Shown here: positions 1-8,946 of the stretch, one piece after another
Layout: every line of letters starts with the position of its first letter
How positions within the stretch are numbered: position 1 is the first letter of the stretch
Assembly: GCA_902801485.1 (NCBI GenBank)
Contig: CADCIP010000008.1
Coordinates: 56,664-120,663, forward strand
Source of the DNA: an uncultured Bacteroidales bacterium
GTDB taxonomy: Bacteria; Bacteroidota; Bacteroidia; Bacteroidales; Bacteroidaceae
DNA: 64,000 nucleotides
Direction: 5' to 3'
Notes under the pieces: model-generated
The model's database searches: none
What the model was told of the DNA's origin: nothing
What the model saw: the letters and a program-made list of their open reading frames with translations, nothing else
Translations under genes and position numbers: made by a program

Positions 1-426
1 GTGGATCTAAGTGGAAAGGATGTTGTCCGCAAACTGGTTATTTTGGCACGTGAGGCTGGTTACGAGATAAATCAGGAAGACGTTGAGATAAAATTGTTTA
101 TTCCTGAGCGTTTCTTTGAGGGGTCAATAGAAGATTTCTGGAAGAATCTTCCTTCTCTCGATGCCGATTTTGAGGCTCGTCGTGCAGTCTTGGAGAAAGA
201 GAACAAAGTTTGGCGTTTTGTGGCAAAGTTCGAGAACGGACGAGGAAGTGTGTCACTTGAGGAATTTAATCGTGACCATTCGTTCTATGTGCTCGAAGGT
301 TCCAATAATATTGTACTTCTTACCACAGAACGTTACAACGAGTACCCTATGCTTATTCAGGGCTATGGTGCAGGAGCCAGTGTTACTGCAGCAGGAGTTT
401 TCGCTGATATCATGAGCCTGGCTTAA
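1..426 (+). CDS. thrA: Bifunctional aspartokinase/homoserine dehydrogenase, C-terminal end (partial)
   Basis: The window opens inside this gene; the first GTG is an internal valine codon. The 141 visible residues match the end of the homoserine dehydrogenase half of ThrA: 'DLSGKDVVRKLVILAREAG' near the start, and a glycine/alanine-rich end ('GYGAGASVTAAGVFADI') typical of the NAD(P)-dependent dehydrogenase C-terminus. ThrA phosphorylates aspartate and reduces aspartate semialdehyde to homoserine in the cytoplasm. It lies 27 bp before an ApgM-type kinase gene and then thrC, the usual Bacteroidota threonine operon, which supports the call. Start, kinase and ACT domains lie outside the window. 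Confidence 0.93.
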   Translation: MDLSGKDVVRKLVILAREAGYEINQEDVEIKLFIPERFFEGSIEDFWKNLPSLDADFEARRAVLEKENKVWRFVAKFENGRGSVSLEEFNRDHSFYVLEGSNNIVLLTTERYNEYPMLIQGYGAGASVTAAGVFADIMSLA

Positions 427-453
427 AACCCTATTATCCATTATCCATATTGA
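427..453. repeat. Short heptamer repeat between thrA and apgM
   Basis: The spacer contains ATTATCC twice in tandem followed by a degenerate copy, a 7-bp period shared with many other spacers in the window. Confidence 0.5.
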
Positions 454-1698
454 ATGAAACATCTTATTATCTTAGGTGACGGTATGGCCGATTGGGCTGT
501 GCCACAGCTGGATGGCAAAACCCTTTTAGAGTATGCCGAAACGCCATTTATGGACTGGTTGGCGCAGCATGGTAGGAATGGCCTTCTAAAAACAATTCCC
601 GATGGCTTTCATCCAGGAAGCGAGGTTGCCAACAGCAGTATCTTGGGATACGACCAGCACCTTGTTTATGAAGGACGTGGCCCTTTGGAGGCTGCCAGTA
701 TTGGTGTCCAGTTGGACCAGGGCGATTTGGCAATGCGTTGCAATCTGGTCTGTTTGGAGGGCGAATTGCTAAAGAACCATTCTTGCGGTCGTTTGGAGAC
801 TGAGGAGGGCGATGTTCTCATTCGTTTCTTGCAAGAAAGACTTGGCTCCGAATGCATACATTTTTATACAGGCGTCCAGTACCGTCATCTTTTGGTAATA
901 AAAGGAGGTGACAAGCATCTCAATTGTACCCCTCCTCATGATATCCCCCTGAAACCTTGGCGTGAATATTTGCCCAAGCCCGTAACAGCTCCCTCCCTGA
1001 CAGAGAGGGCGGGGGGAGAGTCCACTGCTCAGTTACTTGTTGAACTGATTCTCAAGAGCCAGAAACTGCTCAAGGATCATCCGTTAAATATTGAGCGTAA
1101 AAAGCGCGGAATGGACCCGGCTAACTGTATCTGGCCTTGGGGTGGAGGATACAGACCACAGATGGTTCCCCTTACTACTACCTATCCGCAAATACGTAAA
1201 GGTTCCGTTATAACAGCTGTCGATCTGATTCGTGGTATTGGCATTTATGCAGGCTTACGTGTTATTGATGTTGAAGGTGCTACAGGACTATGGGACACCA
1301 ATTACGAGGGGAAGGCTCAGGCTGCTATTCAAGCTCTCAGGGAAGGCGATGATTTTGTATATGTACACGTTGAGGCCAGTGATGAGGCCGGTCATGATGG
1401 TGATTTAGACCTTAAGTTGCAGACCATACAGAATTTGGACAATCGACTGTTACGGCCTATTCTCGAGGCTTTGCCAACTTTATGTGATGATGTTGCCATT
1501 GCCTTGTTGCCCGACCATCCAACGCCCATTGCTCTTCGAACTCATACAGCAGAGCCTGTTCCTTTCTGTATTTTTTACCCTGGCATTAAGCCGGATTGTG
1601 TACAGACTTTCAGTGAATCCTCTGCTAAACAAGGTTCCTATGGCAGTCTTGAAGGAAATCAATTTATTCAAACGTTCATGAAATCGGGTGGGAAATAA
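454..1698 (+). CDS. apgM: Cofactor-independent phosphoglycerate mutase family (ApgM type), probable homoserine kinase
   Basis: A 414-residue protein of the alkaline-phosphatase superfamily. Visible metal-site motifs are 'GDGMAD' (Asp9), the nucleophile region 'VANSSILGYD' (Ser61/62), 'ASDEAGHDGD' (from residue 308) and 'LPDHPTP' (Asp354, His355). It sits between thrA and thrC where a GHMP-type thrB would be expected, and none is present. In Bacteroides the ApgM-like protein at this position has been assigned as a homoserine kinase, so the likely reaction is ATP-dependent phosphorylation of homoserine; a mutase role cannot be excluded from sequence. Residues about 175-191 ('PKPVTAPSLTERAGGES') come from a GC-rich palindromic repeat inserted in frame. 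Confidence 0.85.
   Translation: MKHLIILGDGMADWAVPQLDGKTLLEYAETPFMDWLAQHGRNGLLKTIPDGFHPGSEVANSSILGYDQHLVYEGRGPLEAASIGVQLDQGDLAMRCNLVCLEGELLKNHSCGRLETEEGDVLIRFLQERLGSECIHFYTGVQYRHLLVIKGGDKHLNCTPPHDIPLKPWREYLPKPVTAPSLTERAGGESTAQLLVELILKSQKLLKDHPLNIERKKRGMDPANCIWPWGGGYRPQMVPLTTTYPQIRKGSVITAVDLIRGIGIYAGLRVIDVEGATGLWDTNYEGKAQAAIQALREGDDFVYVHVEASDEAGHDGDLDLKLQTIQNLDNRLLRPILEALPTLCDDVAIALLPDHPTPIALRTHTAEPVPFCIFYPGIKPDCVQTFSESSAKQGSYGSLEGNQFIQTFMKSGGK
989..1020. repeat. GC-rich palindromic element, in frame in apgM
   Basis: A CTCCCTCCCTGAC...GAGAGGGCGGGGGGAGAG type imperfect palindrome that belongs to the same family as copies in acrB, carAB, asnB and pyrG. It is read through in frame. Confidence 0.65.
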
Positions 1699-1721
1699 TT
1701 ATGAATTATGAATTGTGAATT
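1699..1721. repeat. Heptamer repeat before thrC
   Basis: TATGAAT-type heptamers (ATTATGAATTATGAATTGTG) fill the gap between apgM and thrC and run into the thrC start codon, so the ATG itself is part of a 'GAATTAT' repeat. Confidence 0.55.
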
Positions 1722-3035
1722 ATGAAATACTATAGTACAAACGGAAAAGCACCTCTTGCAACCTTGCAGAAAGCTGTTGTAAAAGGCTTGGCAGAAGATA
1801 AAGGGCTATATATGCCCCAAAGTATCAACCCCCTTCCACAGTCGTTTTTCGGTTCTATCCAGGATCTCTCGTTTCAGGAGATTGCCTATCAGGTAGCCGA
1901 CTGTTTCTTTGGCGAGGATGTAGAGGCAGATGCCCTCCGCAAGATTATCTATGACACACTCTCTTTTGATGTTCCTTTGGTAAAGGTGACAGAGAACATC
2001 TATAGTCTGGAACTCTTTCACGGTCCTACCTTGGCTTTTAAAGATGTAGGTGCCCGTTTTATGGCCCGATTATTGCAGTACTTCATTAGGGACCTTAAGG
2101 ACTCTAAGGACCTTAAGGAAGTTAATGTCCTTGTTGCCACCAGTGGCGATACCGGGTCAGCCGTTGCCAACGGATTTTTAGGTGTGGAGGGTATTCATGT
2201 TTACGTTTTGTATCCCAAGGGAAAGGTTAGTCCTATTCAGGAGTGTCAGTTTACCACTTTGGGACAGAATATTACTGCGATTGAGGTGGATGGAGTTTTT
2301 GATGATTGTCAAGCACTTGTCAAGAGTGCCTTTATGGACAGGGAGTTGAATGAACATATGCAGTTAACCTCTGCTAACAGTATAAACGTTGCCCGCTTCC
2401 TGCCCCAGAGTTTTTATTATTTCTATGCCTATGGTCAACTCAAGAAGTTGGGGCTTGCTGATAATGTTGTCGCCTGTGTTCCTAGTGGCAACTTTGGCAA
2501 CATTTGTTCCGCTCTTTTTGGAAAACGAATGGGACTGCCCATAAATAGGTTCATTGCTGCCAATAACGAAAATGATGTGTTCTTCTATTATCTGCAGACA
2601 GGCTCGTACTACCCCAAGAGAAGTGTGCAAACTATTGCCAATGCTATGGATGTGGGTGCCCCCAGCAATTTTGCCCGTATTTACAACCTATACAATCGTA
2701 GTCATGAAGCTATTTGTGCAGAAATTTCGGGTGCCACATATACTGACGAGCAGATAGCCTGTACCATGCGTGAATGTCTTAAAGAGACTGCTTATCAGCT
2801 TGATCCCCATGGAGCTTGTGGATACCGTGCACTTCAGGAATTGTTACATGAAGGAGAGATTGGATTCTTCCTCGAGACTGCTCATCCAGCCAAGTTCAAA
2901 CAGGTGGTGGATGAAATCTGCGGTACTGATATCGAAATTCCTGCCCGCTTGCAAGCCTTCATGAAAGGAGAGAAGCAGAGCGTTTCGATGAGTAAGAATT
3001 ATGCCGACTTTAAGGCTTATCTGATGAGTCGCTAA
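1722..3035 (+). CDS. thrC: Threonine synthase
   Basis: 437 residues, a normal length for the family. It converts O-phosphohomoserine to threonine with pyridoxal phosphate. The PLP lysine is Lys107 in 'FHGPTLAFKDVGARF'; the phosphate-binding region 'VATSGDTGSAVANGF' follows at about 138, and 'VPSGNFGN' further on. It is the last gene of the threonine operon, and its stop overlaps the convergent trmO stop by 4 bp. Residues about 122-132 ('IRDLKDSKDLKE') are encoded by three near-identical 9-bp units and look like a small repeat expansion in a surface loop before the conserved 'VNVLVATSG'. Confidence 0.96.
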   Translation: MKYYSTNGKAPLATLQKAVVKGLAEDKGLYMPQSINPLPQSFFGSIQDLSFQEIAYQVADCFFGEDVEADALRKIIYDTLSFDVPLVKVTENIYSLELFHGPTLAFKDVGARFMARLLQYFIRDLKDSKDLKEVNVLVATSGDTGSAVANGFLGVEGIHVYVLYPKGKVSPIQECQFTTLGQNITAIEVDGVFDDCQALVKSAFMDRELNEHMQLTSANSINVARFLPQSFYYFYAYGQLKKLGLADNVVACVPSGNFGNICSALFGKRMGLPINRFIAANNENDVFFYYLQTGSYYPKRSVQTIANAMDVGAPSNFARIYNLYNRSHEAICAEISGATYTDEQIACTMRECLKETAYQLDPHGACGYRALQELLHEGEIGFFLETAHPAKFKQVVDEICGTDIEIPARLQAFMKGEKQSVSMSKNYADFKAYLMSR

Positions 3036-3715
3036 AGTGCTTTGACCGTTGTTACTACTACCGTATCATTTTGAATATAGAATTTCAATTCGTAGTCTGT
3101 AAACTCCAAGGCGTAGATACGTTCAGGGTCCTGTTGGTAGTGCGGTCTGGGATCGGCAGCCAGTACACCGCGTAAGGCTTCCAATTTATCGGAATCAAAC
3201 CAAGAAGCTATATCAGACGGAATCTCAACTTTAAGTGGTTCCGTCTTTTTATTCTGCTCTTCGGCAAAGCCGCCTAGTGCCTCAGGGTGAGAATCGGTAA
3301 AAGGAAGATAAGGCTTGATGTCCAAGATGGGTGTCCCGTCCATCATGTCTGCTCCTTCTACTTCTATAATGGGCCCTTCGGGTGTATAAAGGTCTATTTT
3401 CGTAATTTTCACCGACGAGAGACCTATGTTATTGGGACGGAACGGACTTCGAGTAGCCCATACGCCCATACGCTGGTTTCCTCCCAAACGGGGTGGACGG
3501 ACAGTTGGGCTCCATCCCTCATCATCTCTGTGTGCTTCAGAAAAGTCCCACAACAACCAAATGTACGAGAAACCTTCTAGTCCTCTCAATGCTTCTGCAT
3601 TACGGAACTCAGGCTCAAAGACTATACGTCCCTTCAGTCCTTTTACCAGTCCGCTCTGACGGGGAACTCCAAATTTCGTCTTGAAATCGGTACGTATCTT
3701 AGCAACTATTTTCAT
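3032..3715 (-). CDS. trmO: tRNA (N6-threonylcarbamoyladenosine(37)-N6)-methyltransferase TrmO
   Basis: 227 residues with the TsaA/TrmO barrel signature 'GGNQRMGVWATRSPFRPNNIGLS', followed by 'VEGADMMDGTPILDIKPYLP'. The family methylates t6A37 of threonine tRNAs with S-adenosylmethionine. It is the last gene of a minus-strand run clpB-MATE-trmO; its start overlaps the end of the MATE gene by 17 bp, which suggests cotranscription and translational coupling. The C-terminal part (about residues 155-227) is the family's usual small second domain. Confidence 0.93.
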   Translation of the reverse strand: MKIVAKIRTDFKTKFGVPRQSGLVKGLKGRIVFEPEFRNAEALRGLEGFSYIWLLWDFSEAHRDDEGWSPTVRPPRLGGNQRMGVWATRSPFRPNNIGLSSVKITKIDLYTPEGPIIEVEGADMMDGTPILDIKPYLPFTDSHPEALGGFAEEQNKKTEPLKVEIPSDIASWFDSDKLEALRGVLAADPRPHYQQDPERIYALEFTDYELKFYIQNDTVVVTTVKAL

Positions 3716-5030
3716 TTTTCAGGAATCTAATCAGATATAATATGCCAGCTGTGGTCAGTCCGAACGGGAAAGCCATCCAAATACCCCATAAGCCTCCATG
3801 CATGATAAAGCCGAACAGATAGCCTAAAGGCAGGGATACAACAAAATAGGCTATAAAGGCAATCCATATCAATGGCTTCACATCTTCCATTCCACGAAGG
3901 GCGTTACAATATGTACATTGCAGAGCATCTCCGAATTGATAGATGCAGAGTGGAATTACCACGGTACTTACGAGGGCAACAACTTCTGTGCTGTCAGAGA
4001 ACCACAGACCAATCTTGTTTCTCAGTAGGAATACGGGCACAGCTGTCAGTAAGCCCAAAAGCCAGTTGAGATGCAAACCTGCAAAGGCCACATGACGTGT
4101 ATCTGGCAGTTTGCCTGCTCCTCTGAAGTAGCTCACCTGAATAGCCACAGCCGCACTCATGCCATAATAGAGCATGTAACAGAGTTGGGCTACAGTAAGC
4201 ATAACCTGGTGGGCTGCCAAAGCCGTTGTGCCCAGCCATCCTACATAGAAAGCACTCAGACTGAAACTGGCCGTTTCCATACCCATTTGTAGCATGATGG
4301 GAATTCCTAACCGGAATAGTTGATTCAGGTCGGCCTTGTTGACAGAAGCCTTCCAGAAATCATGACTGTACTTCTTGTATCTGTCTGTAAGATGGAAGAT
4401 AACCGCAAAGGTTGCCCACATAGCAAAGCGGCTCAATAGCGTTGCTACCCCGGCTCCTGTCAATCCCATTTCCGGAAGTCCTCCTATGCCGTATATTAAC
4501 AGCCAGTTGCCCAATACGTTCAGGACATTGCTGCCTATAAGAATCCACATGGGCATGTGGGTGTCCTGAATGCCGTCGGAGAATTGTTTGAAGGCGTTAA
4601 AGGCCATCATGGGGATAAAACTCAGGATGTTCAGCAGCAGGTAAGGACGCATCATTGGCAACAGATGATTAGGCAAGCCTAAATGGTGCAGGTTCATATA
4701 TAACACACCCAGTGCTGTCATCATGGCAATAGCCAATATGTTGTTGGCCACCAGACTGTTCTTCAGTTTTTGCGCGATGCTGCCCGTTTCGCCTTTTCCC
4801 AATAAAGCTCCTGCTACAGGCGTAAGGCCGTAGGAGAATCCCAGAGCTGAGATGGATGCCAGTCCTATAATACCATTTACAAAACCAGCGGCAGCCAGTT
4901 CTCCTGTGCCGTAGTGGCCTATCATCACAGTATCCATAAAACCCATTATGATAGAACCTGTCTGGCCTATCATAATGGGTATTCCCAATCTTAGCAGAGT
5001 GGGGTAGTGTATGATGTATCTTTTCAGCAT
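3699..5030 (-). CDS. MATE family multidrug efflux transporter
   Basis: 443 residues with about twelve hydrophobic segments and the typical opening 'LLRLGIPIMIGQTGSIIMGFMDTVMIGHYG' plus the internal half-repeat beginning 'LFRLGIPIMLQMGMETASFSLSAFYVGWLG' near residue 237. MATE proteins export cationic drugs or metabolites across the inner membrane using a Na+ or H+ gradient. The gene lies 9 bp downstream of clpB and overlaps trmO. The substrate cannot be read from the sequence. Confidence 0.94.
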   Translation of the reverse strand: MLKRYIIHYPTLLRLGIPIMIGQTGSIIMGFMDTVMIGHYGTGELAAAGFVNGIIGLASISALGFSYGLTPVAGALLGKGETGSIAQKLKNSLVANNILAIAMMTALGVLYMNLHHLGLPNHLLPMMRPYLLLNILSFIPMMAFNAFKQFSDGIQDTHMPMWILIGSNVLNVLGNWLLIYGIGGLPEMGLTGAGVATLLSRFAMWATFAVIFHLTDRYKKYSHDFWKASVNKADLNQLFRLGIPIMLQMGMETASFSLSAFYVGWLGTTALAAHQVMLTVAQLCYMLYYGMSAAVAIQVSYFRGAGKLPDTRHVAFAGLHLNWLLGLLTAVPVFLLRNKIGLWFSDSTEVVALVSTVVIPLCIYQFGDALQCTYCNALRGMEDVKPLIWIAFIAYFVVSLPLGYLFGFIMHGGLWGIWMAFPFGLTTAGILYLIRFLKNENSC

Positions 5031-5039
5031 TCGTTTATT

Positions 5040-7169
5040 TTATCCCACAGCGTTTCGGAACGTCAGATGGTCACCATCTGCATCCACCTCTATGGGTATG
5101 TTCTGTTGCAATGTACCGCCCAGCATGGACTTGCTCAGATCATTTAGCAGCAGGCGTTGAATGGCCCGTTTAACAGGACGTGCACCAAAGTCGGGATCGT
5201 AGCCTTCCCGTGCCAGCAGTTCTATTGCAGGCTCTGTAACCTTCAACTTCACATTGTTCTGCTCCAGCATCTTGGCAATGCCGTTTATCTGCAGTCGGAC
5301 CACTTGCTTTATCTCGCCTTGTGTCAGCGGATGGAAGACAATCGTCTCGTCTATTCGGTTCAGGAACTCGGGGCGAATGGTTTGTCTAAGCAACTGTAGA
5401 ACCTCTTGCTTTGTTTCCTCCAGTTTTTCAGTTGGAGCGTTGGCAAAGAGCTGACTGCCCAGGTTGCTGGTCATGATAATGATGGTATTCTTGAAGTTTA
5501 CCGTCCTGCCCTTAGAGTCTGTCAGACGTCCGTCGTCCAGCACTTGCAGGAGTGTATTGAATACATCTGGATGAGCCTTCTCTATCTCATCAAAGAGCAC
5601 CACCTGATAAGGTTTTCTCCTCACGGCTTCAGTAAGCTGACCACCTTCGTCATAACCCACATATCCTGGAGGAGCACCGATCAGACGTGTCACGCTGAAC
5701 TTCTCCTGATACTCGCTCATATCAATACGGGTCATCATGCTCTCGTCGTTGAACAGATAGTCGGCCAGCGCCTTTGCCAACTCCGTCTTACCTACACCCG
5801 TAGTTCCCAGGAAAATGAAGGAGCCTATGGGTCGCTTCGGGTCTTGCATACCCGCTCTGCTACGTCTTACGGCATCGCTCACGGCTTGTATGGCCTCATC
5901 CTGTCCAATCACACGCTTATGCAGTTCCTCTTCCAGATGCAGCAGTTTTTCTCGTTCACTTTGCATCATCTTCCTTACCGGGATGCCTGTCCAGCGGCTA
6001 ACTACATCGGCAATATCATCCGCAGTTACCTCTTCTTTCAGCATCGCCTCAGAGCCTTGAGCCTCTTTCAGCTGTTGTTGTGTAGCCTCGATGTCTTTCT
6101 CCAGCTGTTGCAACTTGCCATATCTGATTTCTGCTACCTTGGCATAGTTACCCTCGCGTTCTGCTTTTTCGGCTTCGAATTTAAGGGTTTCTATCTGCTG
6201 TTTGTTTTGCTGAATATGGTTCAAAAGGTTCTTTTCGCCTTGCCATTTCTGCTTGAAGTGATTCTCTTGCTCCTGCAATTCAGCAATCTCTTTGTTCAGG
6301 GCTTCCAGCTTAGGTTTGTCGCCCTCTCGTTTAATCGCCTCTCGCTCAATTTCCAACTGTTTCAGCCTACGGCTTATCTCATCCAGTTCCTCGGGAACAG
6401 AGTCACGCTCCATACGCAGTTTTGCAGCTGCCTCGTCCATCAAGTCGATGGCCTTGTCTGGCAAGAAACGTTCCGTAATATAACGTGTGGACAGTTCCAC
6501 AGCGGCTATGATGGCATCGTCCTGAATCCGCACATGGTGATGGTTCTCGTAACGTTCTTTCAGGCCACGCAGAATACTGATGCTGGCCAGTCGGTCAGGC
6601 TCATCCACCATTACTGTTTGGAATCGGCGCTCCAATGCCTTATCCACCTCGAAGTATTTCTGGTACTCGTCCAGTGTTGTCGCACCGATGCTACGCAACT
6701 CTCCACGAGCCAAAGCAGGTTTCAGGATGTTGGCAGCATCCATGGCTCCCTCGCTCTTTCCTGCACCCACCAGTGTATGAATCTCGTCTATAAATAGGAT
6801 AATGTTGCCTTCGCTCTGAATCACCTCGTTTACCACGCCTTTCAGACGTTCCTCAAACTCGCCTTTGTATTTGGCTCCGGCCACCAGTGCACCCATGTCC
6901 AGACTGTAGAGTTGTTTCTCCTTTAGGTTTTCTGGTACATCACCTCTCAGAATACGGTGTGCCAACCCTTCCACTATAGCCGTCTTACCCGTACCTGGTT
7001 CACCTATCAGTATAGGGTTGTTTTTGGTACGTCGAGAGAGAATTTGCAGTACACGCCTAATCTCCTCGTCCCTACCTATAACAGGGTCAAGTTTGCCGGC
7101 ACGAGCCTCATCAACAAGGTTTCTGGCAAACTGTCCCAAAAAGTTGTTTTGATTATTCTGTGTCATCAT
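5040..7169 (-). CDS. clpB: ClpB-type AAA+ disaggregase lacking the N-terminal domain
   Basis: 709 residues against about 860 for a typical ClpB. The first AAA+ module begins almost at once, with '[26 protein letters not shown]' at about 27 and Walker A 'GEPGTGKT' at 56-63. A middle coiled-coil domain rich in Lys/Glu/Gln (about 245-375) marks it as ClpB rather than ClpA or ClpC, and the second AAA+ module carries '[10 protein letters not shown]' and the '[13 protein letters not shown]' pore loop. The two tandem Clp-N repeats are missing, and no upstream reading frame encodes them. ClpB uses ATP with DnaK to pull proteins out of aggregates. The start is supported by a Shine-Dalgarno sequence (AAAGGAG), unusual for this genome. 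Confidence 0.93.
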   Translation of the reverse strand: MMTQNNQNNFLGQFARNLVDEARAGKLDPVIGRDEEIRRVLQILSRRTKNNPILIGEPGTGKTAIVEGLAHRILRGDVPENLKEKQLYSLDMGALVAGAKYKGEFEERLKGVVNEVIQSEGNIILFIDEIHTLVGAGKSEGAMDAANILKPALARGELRSIGATTLDEYQKYFEVDKALERRFQTVMVDEPDRLASISILRGLKERYENHHHVRIQDDAIIAAVELSTRYITERFLPDKAIDLMDEAAAKLRMERDSVPEELDEISRRLKQLEIEREAIKREGDKPKLEALNKEIAELQEQENHFKQKWQGEKNLLNHIQQNKQQIETLKFEAEKAEREGNYAKVAEIRYGKLQQLEKDIEATQQQLKEAQGSEAMLKEEVTADDIADVVSRWTGIPVRKMMQSEREKLLHLEEELHKRVIGQDEAIQAVSDAVRRSRAGMQDPKRPIGSFIFLGTTGVGKTELAKALADYLFNDESMMTRIDMSEYQEKFSVTRLIGAPPGYVGYDEGGQLTEAVRRKPYQVVLFDEIEKAHPDVFNTLLQVLDDGRLTDSKGRTVNFKNTIIIMTSNLGSQLFANAPTEKLEETKQEVLQLLRQTIRPEFLNRIDETIVFHPLTQGEIKQVVRLQINGIAKMLEQNNVKLKVTEPAIELLAREGYDPDFGARPVKRAIQRLLLNDLSKSMLGGTLQQNIPIEVDADGDHLTFRNAVG

Positions 7170-7300
7170 ATTGTACTCCTTTCTTCAATGTTCATTAAAA
7201 GTACAACAAACCTTGTGCAACTTGTTTATTATCAGACAAATTGACTTGTTCTGCGTCATTTTGGCACAGAATAACGAATCGTTTGCTTGAGTTGGGCCGG

Positions 7301-7444
7301 TTAATCTTCAAAGTCGTACCTGTCCAGTGTTTTTCCACACTTCGAGCAGAAAACCTCGTGCTTATAGATTACATTACCGCAGTCGTTGCAGCGATAAGTA
7401 CGCTCTGCCTTTTTCTCCTTGTCTTCTGTGTTCTCCGTTTTCAT
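7301..7444 (-). CDS. Small zinc-ribbon protein (47 aa)
   Basis: A short reading frame from the ATG at 7444 gives a 47-residue protein with a charged N-terminus ('MKTENTEDKEKKAERTYRC') and two CxxC knuckles, 'CNDCG' and 'CSKCG', about ten residues apart. This is a one-domain zinc ribbon like those in small RNA-polymerase-like or regulatory proteins. It lies 24 bp downstream of the guanine deaminase gene on the same strand and may be cotranscribed. The function is unknown; the cysteine spacing is the only firm clue. Confidence 0.72.
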   Translation of the reverse strand: MKTENTEDKEKKAERTYRCNDCGNVIYKHEVFCSKCGKTLDRYDFED

Positions 7445-7468
7445 AATTGTTTCTGTTTTATTTTGGTC

Positions 7469-8758
7469 TTATTGCATCTTTATTTCTCTTCCTCGGCAGA
7501 ATCGGTGTGTTATCTGTCGGTCATCGCCCAGATAGATGTAGCGCTCCAGTCGCTCCAATAGCGAGTAATTATTAAAGTTCAAATTGCTGTCATCAATGAC
7601 AAGTGCATCGAACTCGTAGCCAGGCTCAAAGCTTCCAACATGGCCAAAGAAACTGCCAGCTGATTTTGTTGCCATCCAGAAAACCTCAGGAAGGGTGAGG
7701 AATGTCATCTCTTGATTCTGCTGATAATACATCTTGCTTGTCTGTATGGCATAGACCATGACCTTAAAGATACTTAGGTTGTGCCCGCCACTGATGTCGC
7801 TTCCCAGTCCCACATCCAGTCCTTTCTCCAAGAACTTTCGTATAGGTGCCATGCCGGATGCCAAATTTAAATTAGAAGTGGGGCAGTGAGCCACCATAAC
7901 ACCACGACGCTTCATCAGTTCCAACTCCTCACCGTCGGTCCATACGCAGTGAGCCATTACGGTAGGTGTTTGTCCGAAGAGCCCGTATCTGTCATAGGCA
8001 TCGCCGTAGCAGGAACTCTCTGGCTCTAATGCTTGCACCCAGGCTATCTCGTCCTTGTTCTCCGACAGGTGCGACTGCACGGGTAATTGGTATCTGACAG
8101 CTAACTCGCCGCATGCACGTAGCATCTCCGGTGTACAAGACGGAACAAAGCGTGGTGTGATGATGGGCCTGACTAAGGGAGTTGGGGGTTGGGAGTTTTG
8201 AGCGTAGAATTGTGGAAATTCTTCAATCAGAGATTCACATCCCTGCGTCATATCCTCTACACTTTCCGTAAGTTCCGTGGGGCAATTGCGGTTCATGCCA
8301 ACCTTTCCCACCAGTGCGCCCATGCCGGCTTCTTGGAATATGTGCATTAGCAGACGGGTACTATCGGTGTGAACTGTAGCAAACACGCATGCCCGCATAG
8401 TTCCGAAACGCCACAAGTCGAACACAAAACGTCGATATAGGGAGTCGGCATAGTGCAGGTCGGCATATTTCATTTCCTCGGGGAAAGTATAGTTCTGCAG
8501 CCATGGTAGCAGTTCCAGGTCCATGGCCATTCCCTGATTGCGGTACTGTGGCGCATGCACATGCAGGTCGTTCATGGCGGGAATCAGCAGACAGTCTCCA
8601 AAGTCCGTTATCTCGGCACTCTTGTAGTCCAATGAGGACAGATCAGAGGCTACGCCGACTATGCAGCCGTTCTCTACAGCAATGTAGCTGTTTTCCAGCA
8701 CCTCGAACCTACTTCTTTCCTTTGTAAAAAGGAGGTGAGCCTTGTATATCCTCTTCAT
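7469..8758 (-). CDS. guaD: Guanine deaminase (amidohydrolase superfamily)
   Basis: From the ATG at 8758 this gives 429 residues; an upstream in-frame ATG at 8857 would add 33 poorly conserved residues and would lie upstream of the predicted promoter, so the shorter start is preferred. Zinc-site motifs are 'NDLHVHAPQ', 'QSHLSENKDEI', 'MAHCVW' and 'GLGSDISGGH', which fit GuaD (guanine to xanthine and ammonia). A run 'NSQPPTPL' is encoded by three GGGAGTT-like heptamers (8177-8197), apparently a repeat insertion in a loop. The downstream zinc-ribbon gene may be in the same transcript. Confidence 0.9.
   Translation of the reverse strand: MKRIYKAHLLFTKERSRFEVLENSYIAVENGCIVGVASDLSSLDYKSAEITDFGDCLLIPAMNDLHVHAPQYRNQGMAMDLELLPWLQNYTFPEEMKYADLHYADSLYRRFVFDLWRFGTMRACVFATVHTDSTRLLMHIFQEAGMGALVGKVGMNRNCPTELTESVEDMTQGCESLIEEFPQFYAQNSQPPTPLVRPIITPRFVPSCTPEMLRACGELAVRYQLPVQSHLSENKDEIAWVQALEPESSCYGDAYDRYGLFGQTPTVMAHCVWTDGEELELMKRRGVMVAHCPTSNLNLASGMAPIRKFLEKGLDVGLGSDISGGHNLSIFKVMVYAIQTSKMYYQQNQEMTFLTLPEVFWMATKSAGSFFGHVGSFEPGYEFDALVIDDSNLNFNNYSLLERLERYIYLGDDRQITHRFCRGREIKMQ
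8177..8197. repeat. Heptamer array within guaD
   Basis: Three tandem heptamers (GGGAGTT, GGGGGTT, GGGAGTT) lie in the coding sequence and add seven codons without breaking the frame. Confidence 0.6.
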
Positions 8759-8790
8759 CACCAAATATTTTAATTTGACAAATCTGATGT

Positions 8791-8822
8791 CAAAGGTACA
8801 ATTAAGTGAGCGAAAAACCAAA
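8791..8822 (-). promoter_or_regulatory. Promoter of guaD
   Basis: On the minus strand the -7 element TACCTTTG (8791-8798) and a -33 TTTG (8819-8822) are separated by 20 bp, the Bacteroidota consensus. Confidence 0.75.
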
Positions 8823-8946
8823 TATATTAGTGCATTTCCGAACATAAACCGTTTCATTCGTGGAAAAAAAAAGAAAAAAGAATACGGGAGTTAGATTTTT
8901 TTTGTACATTCGCCAAAAAATTAACTAATATTAATCATACAAGACC

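Noticed and set aside
5406-6797. 463-codon open frame on the plus strand
   Set aside because: Antisense to clpB; a by-product of its codon usage, with no recognisable domains.
7241-7561. 106-codon frame on the plus strand
   Set aside because: Opposite strand encodes the zinc-ribbon protein with two CxxC motifs and the end of guaD; the plus frame has no features.
8759-8857. N-terminal extension of guanine deaminase
   Set aside because: A consensus promoter lies inside it, so transcription starts downstream of that ATG.
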